Assembly (NCBI GenBank): GCA_018114805.1
Contig: CP073042.1
Coordinates: 2,852,001-2,916,000 of the forward strand
DNA length: 64,000 bases
Direction of reading: 5' to 3'
Origin: Candidatus Streptomyces philanthi
GTDB lineage: Bacteria > Actinomycetota > Actinomycetes > Streptomycetales > Streptomycetaceae
The first letter of the stretch is position 1, and each line of letters begins with the position of its first letter. Of this stretch, positions 58,915 through 64,000 are shown piece after piece. The notes beneath the pieces are model-generated. The model had not been told where the DNA came from. It worked only from the letters and a program-made list of their open reading frames with translations, and did not search any database. The translations under genes were made by a program, and so were the position numbers.

Positions 58915-59585
58915 ACCTCACCGGCCTGCACCGTCGCCTGCTTGCAGACGTGCTCGCCGTAGGTGGCGAATATCCTCTGGCGCTTACCGGTGGCTACGCG
59001 GTACAGGCGCACGGCCTGGTCGACCGGCTCAGCCAGGACCTCGATGTCGCGACCGAAAATCCCGAGCGCATGGACAACATTGCGACTGCAGTACGCACCG
59101 GTTTGGAACAGCGCGGGTGGCAGGTCAGCGCTCTGGAAACAGACCCGCTGTCCGCGCGCCTGATCGTCACCGACCCTGTCAGCCGTGAAGAGTGCGAGGT
59201 CGACATCCTCAAGAAGGAAGCACTCTGGCGGCCACCCGTACACACCGAGCACGGCTTGGTGTTGTCCCTCGAAGATGTCGTGGGCACGAAGGTCCGCGCC
59301 CTGGCCGACCGCGGACTCGCCAGGGACCTGATCGACGTACAGGCCGCCGCGAACCGCTGGAGCCACGCCGAGCTCGAAGAGCTCGGACGGCGCCATGCGC
59401 GCGACTCCTTCGAGCTGAGCGAGCTGCAAGCACGACTCGGCGGAGTCGACTGGATCGACGATACGGAATTCGCCGCCTACGGACTCGACCAGGAGGCGAT
59501 CGCCGGACTCCGTCAGTGGGCACAGACCTGGGCCGATGACATCGGGGAACGACTTCACGAACTCGCGTCCCCGCACGAGCACTGA
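58911..59585 (+). CDS. AbiEii/AbiGii-type nucleotidyltransferase toxin
   Basis: 224 residues of the DUF1814 nucleotidyltransferase family. 'YPLALTGGYAVQAHGLVDRL' followed by 'SQDLDVATEN' gives the GG...DxD metal motif. 'EECEVDILKKE' supplies the third acid, and 'DVVGTKVRALADRGLARDLI' with 'DVQAA' matches the Lys and R-D-x-x-D motifs of AbiEii. Homologues transfer nucleotides to tRNA and arrest growth in type IV toxin-antitoxin or abortive-infection systems. GTG 58911 overlaps the upstream stop. All motifs are intact, in contrast to the decayed island around it. Confidence 0.8.
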   Translation: MNLTGLHRRLLADVLAVGGEYPLALTGGYAVQAHGLVDRLSQDLDVATENPERMDNIATAVRTGLEQRGWQVSALETDPLSARLIVTDPVSREECEVDILKKEALWRPPVHTEHGLVLSLEDVVGTKVRALADRGLARDLIDVQAAANRWSHAELEELGRRHARDSFELSELQARLGGVDWIDDTEFAAYGLDQEAIAGLRQWAQTWADDIGERLHELASPHEH

Positions 59586-59777
59586 TGGCCCAACGGTCGA
59601 CTGCGCTGCAGGTTGCGGTTCGCGAGAGAGGTCATCATCCCTCGGCCGGCGTGCCCCATCCGTGCCCTTCGGAGCGGACAGCAGCAGTCAAGTACGGTGC
59701 CCAGAGACCTCGCCGGCCTAAACTGGTCCGGTCAAACGTGCAGGTCAGCGCGACTGAACCAGTCCAAGCACCGGTGA

Positions 59778-59822
59778 TTCCCAAGCTCAGAGCGTGAGTT
59801 CGATTCTCGTCACTCGCTCCAC
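59778..59822 (+). repeat. Attachment site copy C
   Basis: 45 bp, 43 identical to copies A and B (changes at the T-stem and acceptor). It is followed at 59824-59855 by the same hairpin as the real tRNA-Gly, so this is the displaced chromosomal 3' end of the integration site and marks the right border of the island. Confidence 0.85.
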
Positions 59823-59823
59823 G

Positions 59824-59855
59824 ACAAACCCCCAGGTCGGAGACCCGGGGGTTGT
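59824..59855 (+). terminator. Displaced tRNA-Gly terminator
   Basis: Same stem as 49040-49071 (ACAAACCCCC-A-GGTC / GACC-C-GGGGGTTGT) with one loop change, followed by TTTGTTGTTTAG. Nothing else is recognised up to 60055. Confidence 0.7.
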
Positions 59856-60055
59856 TTGTTGTTTAGACCACGTCAGGCATCGCGTGCCTGATCCGTGCCC
59901 CATTTGGCACGGGCACCCCCTCTCGGAGGGCACATTACGCACCGCCCGCTCCTGGCAGTGGTTAGCCTGCCTCAAGGTGAGCCGGCGCTATCGGCGCTTG
60001 GACAGGGCGCGGAAACGGCCGCGCGTCGAGCGGCACACCGTACCCCTGGCTCTGT

Positions 60056-60771
60056 TCACTGCGGCCTAGGCATCGCGCTGACGTAGGCATCAATCAAGCT
60101 GGCCGCCTGACCGAAGTTCATACGGAAGAACTCCCCGGTCCTTCCTGAGTCGGTACTCCGCGAGCAGCGCGTGCACCTCGCCCTCCACGTGACGGGCGTG
60201 CGGGACCATACAGGCTCCTCGCGCCTCATACGGAATGGGCACGCCCGTCGAAGAGTTGATCTCTCGCACACGTATCGGGACATCTCTGTCCGTGTATCCC
60301 ACCTTGAGGATGTCCGGTGTCTCGCGAGTCGAAAAGTACTTAGATGAAGCCGTGTCCGGGCTTACGCGAGGGTGCCCCCTCGATGTAACGCTGGAGGGTA
60401 TCGAGCAGCCCCTGACCACCTAGAGAGGTGATCAGCCTCGATGTCGTGTTGGATTCGCAGCTCTGTATCGCCCGGCGCAGCGCGAGCAGGTCAGCAGAGA
60501 TTGCTCTTGCTGCTTGGTAGGCCGGGAAGCCGAGCTGACCCCAAACCGTGAATCAGTCCCACTGGTCCTTCTTGCAAGTGCGGGTAAAGAGACCCTTGAC
60601 CACGGACAGATCGTCCAACTGTCCGAGTGCCGCCGTTCGCCCCTTCGTCAAGGTCGCCAGGGTGGTGTGGGCAGCCCTGATGCGCTCGGCCTGGACATGC
60701 GGCTTGATCGGTGCAATGCCAAAGCCCCACTTCTGCTCAACCCTAAACGGCACCGTCCCCTCTACGCTCAT
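60056..60771 (-). pseudogene. T5orf172/GIY-YIG-like nuclease-domain protein, disrupted
   Basis: About 238 codons from ATG 60771. Helical N-terminus ('IKPHVQAERIRAAHTTLATL'), an in-frame TGA at 60553-60555, then 'FTVWGQLGFPAYQAARAISA' and 'ALRRAIQSCESNTTSRLITS'. A TAA at 60340-60342 is bypassed in another frame by 'DILKVGYTDRDVPIRVREIN' and 'EGEVHALLAEYRLRKDRG'. The end 'EFFRMNFGQAASLIDAYVSA' lies in a third frame. 'LKVGYTD...RVREIN' and 'REFFR'-type ends mark the T5orf172/MUG113 branch of GIY-YIG proteins, common in phage and defence loci. It lies just outside att copy C. Confidence 0.6.
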
Positions 60772-61107
60772 CCGCTGATCTTACGAAGTACACGTTCCGT
60801 CGACAGTAGGGTTCTGGCGCAATCTCTAGTCGGAGCCAGTGGCGCAGGGCGCCGGCGTACCGAAAGGCCGCTCGGCTGGCCGAGCGACCTCCGTAACGAG
60901 ACGCAGACTCATAGCCGCGAGCATGCACCAGGCACCGAAAACGGCGGCCGCGCCACTGGTGCTCGACCAGAACCGAACCCGGTGTTACCCAGAGCCGTTT
61001 AACGCATGCAGGCGTCCGGTGTGTACCTCCGGCGCGCTTTCCGGGGCAGTAGACAGGGGTCAACAGCGGAGTCGGGGTGCGGATGTGCAGCGTGCCCAGC
61101 GTCGATA
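60772..61107. other. Intergenic stretch
   Basis: 336 bp with no recognisable product; short frames on both strands only. Confidence 0.35.
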
Positions 61108-61281
61108 ATGGAAAACTCGTCGTTCGACAGCCACGACCTCGCCGCACTGCACGAGTACCGGGCGGCGGTCACCGACGATCCCGTGCCCCTGATCGCGGTT
61201 TCTCGCAGTGGCGTCGCCTGCGCCGGGCTCCAGGCAGCATACGGCCCGGAGGAACTGCTCACCGCCTGGCGCGGAAACTGA
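61108..61281 (+). CDS. Small hypothetical protein
   Basis: 57 residues from ATG 61108 ('MENSSFDSHDLAALHEYRAA', 'DPVPLIAVSRSGVACAGLQA', 'YGPEELLTAWRGN'). Composition is plausible for a real protein, but I recognise no family and no strong ribosome site. It ends 9 bp before the end of the convergent NmrA-like gene. Could be spurious. Confidence 0.3.
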   Translation: MENSSFDSHDLAALHEYRAAVTDDPVPLIAVSRSGVACAGLQAAYGPEELLTAWRGN

Positions 61282-61289
61282 GTCGCGTC

Positions 61290-62147
61290 TCACGCCCTCC
61301 CAGCCCACGTCCCGCGCGCAGCCACCTGGCGGGACCAGGGTTCCAGGTCGGCGGGGGCGTGGCCGAGGACGCGGTGGATGTCGTCGGTGACCTTGGCGGT
61401 GCGGCCCGCGCGGTGGAGGGCGAACATGGCGTTGAGGGCGTCGGCGGCGGGCTCTGGCCAGCCTTGGGCGAGGAGTTCGGTGCGGCAGGCGGCCGGGGTG
61501 ATCTCCCCGTAGCGGATGGGGCGGCCGGCGGCCTCGGCGATGGTGCGGGTGGCCTCGGCGAAGGTGAGGGCGCGGGGGTCGGTCAGTTCGTAGGTGTGGC
61601 CCGCGTGGCCGTCCTCGGTGAGGACCTTCGCGGCGACCGCCGCCACGTCGTCGGCGTCGATGAACGGTTCGGGCGTCTCCCCGATCGGCAGGGCCAGGCG
61701 GCCCGCGCGGGGGGCCAGCCACAGGTCCTCGTAGAAGTTCTGGAAGAAGTTGTTGGGGCGCAGCACGGTCCACTCGACGCCGGGCTCCCGGACCGCCTCC
61801 TCGCCGACGGCCATGCCCCGGCCGAAGTCGTCGCCCGCCTGCTCGATGCCGTGGCCGGAGAGGGCCACGAAGCGGCGTACCCCGGACGCCGTGGCCTGGC
61901 GTACGAACGCGCCGATGGGGGACGGGTCCTCGGGCGCGACGAGGTAGACGGCCCTGGCGCCGGCGAGCGCGGGCTCCCAGGTGTCGGGGAGGGTCCAGTC
62001 GAAGGTGACCTCGCCGGACCGGGAGGCGGCTCGGACGGGGGTGGTGCCGGTGTCGCGCAGCCGGGCGACGAGTCGGCGGCCGGTCTTGCCGGTGGCGCCG
62101 AGGACGAGGATGTCGGAGGGGGGGTCGTGGGTGCGCCGCGTTGTCAT
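61290..62147 (-). CDS. NmrA-like NAD(P)-binding protein
   Basis: 285 residues, atypical short-chain dehydrogenase fold. 'DILVLGATGKTGRRLVARLR' is the Rossmann motif, with 'AVYLVAPEDPSPIGAFVRQA', 'RRFVALSGHGIEQAG', 'EWTVLRPNNFFQNFYEDLW' and 'FIDADDVAAVAAKVLTEDGH'. It lacks the YxxxK pair expected of classical dehydrogenases, as is usual for NmrA-like redox sensors or isoflavone-reductase relatives. ATG 62147. It is divergent from an AraC-type gene 99 bp away, which probably controls it. Intact. Confidence 0.85.
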   Translation of the reverse strand: MTTRRTHDPPSDILVLGATGKTGRRLVARLRDTGTTPVRAASRSGEVTFDWTLPDTWEPALAGARAVYLVAPEDPSPIGAFVRQATASGVRRFVALSGHGIEQAGDDFGRGMAVGEEAVREPGVEWTVLRPNNFFQNFYEDLWLAPRAGRLALPIGETPEPFIDADDVAAVAAKVLTEDGHAGHTYELTDPRALTFAEATRTIAEAAGRPIRYGEITPAACRTELLAQGWPEPAADALNAMFALHRAGRTAKVTDDIHRVLGHAPADLEPWSRQVAARGTWAGRA

Positions 62148-62246
62148 GTGGCAAGTCCACCGCGCGGCCGGTGCCCGAACCACGGCCGTCCGTCGTCCAT
62201 AGGTGAGCGTCCGGGGCGCTTCCCGGGCCTGCTTATCGTTGGCTCC

Positions 62247-63224
62247 ATGGACGTGTTCGACGAACTGCTGCCGGGCGTGCGGGGCAAGGGTGCGGTGTTC
62301 GGGCGGTTGGTGTTGTGGCCGCCGTGGTCGCTGCGGTTCACCGACGGCGCGTACCTGACCCTGTGCATCCCGATGCGCGGTGCCGGCTGGATCGTGCCGA
62401 AGACCGGGGAGGCGCGGCACGTGGCGCTCGGCGAGGCCGCGATCGTGCGGGGGCCCGCGCCGTTCGTCTTCACCGACGACCCGGCGAACGTCACGGCGGC
62501 GGAGACGGGCACGGCGGTGGCGGCGGATGCGACGGGCGTGCGGGAGGTGGTCTGGGGACGGTACGCGCCGGACGCGGTGGACCGGGGGCTGGAGTTCGAC
62601 TGCGCCACCGTGTTGTTGGCCGCCGCGTACGACGTGCGGGAGGAGCTTCCGCAGCGGCTGCTGCGGGCTCTGCCGCCGGTCCTGGTGGTCCCCGACGAGC
62701 AGGACTGCTCGCCGATGCGGGACTCCCTGGAGGCGCAGATCGGTGGCGGCAGGCCAGGGCACCAAATCGTGCTCGACCGGCTGCTGGACTGGTTGCTGGT
62801 GTGCACGCTGCGGGACTGGTTCGACCGTCCGGAGGCGGAGCCGCCCGGGTGGTACGGCGCGCTCGGCGACGCGGTGGCGGGGCCCGCCCTGCGCGCGATG
62901 TCACGAGGACCCGGCGCACCCGTGGACGACGGCGGAGCTGGCGAGCCGGGCGGGGGTGTCGCGGACGACGTTGGCGAAGCGGTTCACGGAGCTGGTCGGG
63001 AACGGGCCGGTGGCCTACCTCACCGAGTGTGGCGGATGACGCTCGCCGCCGATCTGCTGACCCGCCCGGAACTGAGGGTGGCGGCGGTGGCCCGCCGGGT
63101 CGGGTACGCGGACGCGTTCGGCTTCAGCTCGGCGTTCAAACGGCTCCGGGGCGAGAGCCCGAGCGCGTACCGGCGCGCGGCCGCCGCCACGCACGCGGCG
63201 GAGCGCGTCGTTCCGGCGAGTTGA
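62247..63224 (+). pseudogene. AraC-family regulator with cupin domain and compensated frameshifts
   Basis: Residues 1-215 form a cupin-type sensor ('GAVFGRLVLWPPWSLRFTDG', 'GEAAIVRGPAPFVFTDDP'). The first helix-turn-helix, 'HPWTTAELASRAGVSRTTLA' and 'KRFTELVGNGPVAYLT', lies in a different frame between about 62903 and 63028. The second, 'VAAVARRVGYADAFGFSSAF' and 'KRLRGESPSAYR', is back in frame. The whole ORF stays open (326 codons), but the first DNA-reading helix is replaced by nonsense. Normally such regulators sense a ligand and control the divergent oxidoreductase. ATG 62247. Confidence 0.8.
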
Positions 63225-63316
63225 CGTGGCCGGTGGCGGGCCTAACACGGTTCCTGTGTGGGCCAGTTGGCGCGAACGCGTCTGGCGGCGGCGCGGAACC
63301 TGGCAGGGTGCGGATC

Positions 63317-63634
63317 ATGCGGTACTGCGAACGCCATGAGATGCACAACTGCGCGGACTGCGCTCCCCGCGCGCCCCGGGGCAGCGCGCCCACCAGCGAC
63401 TGGGAGGGCTGGCCGGCGGCCTCGATCATCATCCACGCCAGTGGCAAGGCCCACCTTCCCGGCTGCACGGACATCGTCCCGGCCGACATCCGGCCGCCCG
63501 TCTACGGCTGGGTGCCCGCCCCCTCCCCCGGCGCGTGGCGTCGCCTCGCGCCCTCCCACCCGCTACGCGCCACCGAGGGCAACACGGGACGGACGGCTGT
63601 GAGCCGTTGTGAGACGTGTGACGCGACGCGGTAG
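63317..63634 (+). CDS. Conserved Cys-containing hypothetical protein
   Basis: 105 residues from ATG 63317 ('MRYCERHEMHNCADC'). Six or more Cys in CxxC-like contexts at both ends ('CADC', 'CETC') frame a middle part 'IHASGKAHLPGCTDIVPADI' and 'YGWVPAPSPGAWRRL'. This looks like a small zinc-binding protein. I recall similar Streptomyces hypotheticals with 'KAHLPGC' but no function. Intact. Confidence 0.6.
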   Translation: MRYCERHEMHNCADCAPRAPRGSAPTSDWEGWPAASIIIHASGKAHLPGCTDIVPADIRPPVYGWVPAPSPGAWRRLAPSHPLRATEGNTGRTAVSRCETCDATR

Positions 63635-63710
63635 GGGACGCGCGGGCGGCAGACCGGCGCCGCAGGCGGGTGGGGGTGTCGCCGTGGGCGCGCGCACGGC
63701 GACACGGCAC

Positions 63711-64000
63711 TCACGAGGGACAGCCCCGGGTTGCGACGCTCAGCCCTCCGGGGAGGAGGCGGCGTCCTGGTCGGCCTGGCCCGCCCAGGGGGCCGGTGGG
63801 GCGCCAGGGCGCGGTCGCCTGGAGGAGGGACAGTTCGCGGCGGGAGAGGCGGAGGACGACGGGGGGCAGGGCGGCGCGTACCGGCTGGGTGAGGCGGAGC
63901 CAACCGGGCACGTAGACGGCCGTGCGGCAGCGTTCCACGGAGCGGATCAGCCGGGCGGCGGCCGGCTCGGGTGGCCCGCTCCGGCGGACCGGCAGGGGCA
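63711..64000 (-). CDS. Short-chain dehydrogenase, C-terminal part (runs off the window)
   Basis: The frame ends at TGA 63711 and is open to the window edge. 'AAARLIRSVERCRTAVYVPG' and 'WLRLTQPVRAALPPVVLRLS' followed by 'RRELSLLQ' is the typical C-terminus of a Streptomyces SDR subgroup. The Rossmann and YxxxK parts lie beyond 64000, so the start cannot be given. The tail after 'TGPLGG' is Gly/Pro-rich. Confidence 0.55.
   Translation of the reverse strand, partial: PLPVRRSGPPEPAAARLIRSVERCRTAVYVPGWLRLTQPVRAALPPVVLRLSRRELSLLQATAPWRPTGPLGGPGRPGRRLLPGGLSVATRGCPS

Larger units (their letters stand above)
58471..59822. mobile_element. Small att-bounded segment II carrying an AbiEii-type pair
   Basis: About 1.3 kb between att copies B and C. 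It contains only the small partner gene and the nucleotidyltransferase gene, both intact, with no integrase. It may be a cassette added in tandem at the same tRNA by a related integrase, or the shrunken remainder of a second element. Its ends show similar element-side arms, and copy C differs from A and B at two positions. Confidence 0.65.

Noticed and set aside
58426..59822. Second and third tRNA-Gly genes
   Set aside because: Only the 3' half is present at each place; acceptor 5' strand and D-arm are missing. They are att copies.

Overview
The window reads as the central chromosome of a Streptomyces or a very close relative. The evidence is the very high GC content, GTG starts, GTGA/ATGA coupled junctions, and a gene order (purA, kynurenine genes, fba, pyrE, clpB, hspR-dnaJ-grpE-dnaK, dcd) that matches, from memory, the Streptomyces coelicolor core close to oriC. 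A perfect 14-bp parS core at 17754-17767 supports an origin-proximal position.

Layout. 0.6-9.4 kb: a SLATT protein, a conserved hypothetical, a GntR regulator, a class-III aminotransferase, a protein kinase, a DUF4328 protein, purA, and a truncated diacylglycerol-kinase-like gene fused tail to tail with a truncated cytochrome P450. 9.4-18.4 kb: a coupled tryptophan-to-anthranilate operon (tryptophan 2,3-dioxygenase, kynureninase, formamidase-type hydrolase), DUF3151, an MFS exporter, fba, parS and pyrE. 18.4-30.3 kb: an ECF sigma factor with its membrane partner, a secreted protein, an epimerase, a CoxG-like protein, an aminopropyltransferase, DUF2617, a class-I aminotransferase and a YbjN protein. 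30.5-42.4 kb: the HspR regulon (clpB; dnaK-grpE-dnaJ-hspR, each preceded by HAIR operators), tRNA-Trp, and a membrane Fe-S reductase of the EtfD type behind a TTACT-N4-AGTAA operator. 42.7-48.4 kb: assorted conserved genes, ending with a phosphoribosyltransferase and dcd. 48.96-59.86 kb: an accessory island in tRNA-Gly(CCC), divided by three copies of the tRNA 3' end into an element of about 9.4 kb and one of about 1.3 kb. 60-64 kb: a broken T5orf172 protein, an NmrA-like/AraC divergent pair and the end of a short-chain dehydrogenase.

The island carries remnants or copies of at least four anti-phage or toxin-antitoxin modules: an Mrr-like endonuclease remnant, a GNAT-PIN fusion coupled to an ASCH protein, a P-loop ATPase with a zinc ribbon coupled to a HEPN protein, and an intact AbiEii-type nucleotidyltransferase with a small coupled partner. 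It also holds a dead tyrosine integrase and IS5, UDP-sugar dehydrogenase and MazG fragments.

A striking feature of the whole window is the number of disrupted genes. Frameshifts, in-frame nonsense codons and small in-frame deletions hit about a third of the genes. All are non-essential or accessory, while purA, fba, pyrE, clpB, dnaK-grpE-dnaJ-hspR, dcd and the kynurenine operon are all open. That distribution argues for real gene decay, but I cannot exclude assembly error from sequence alone.
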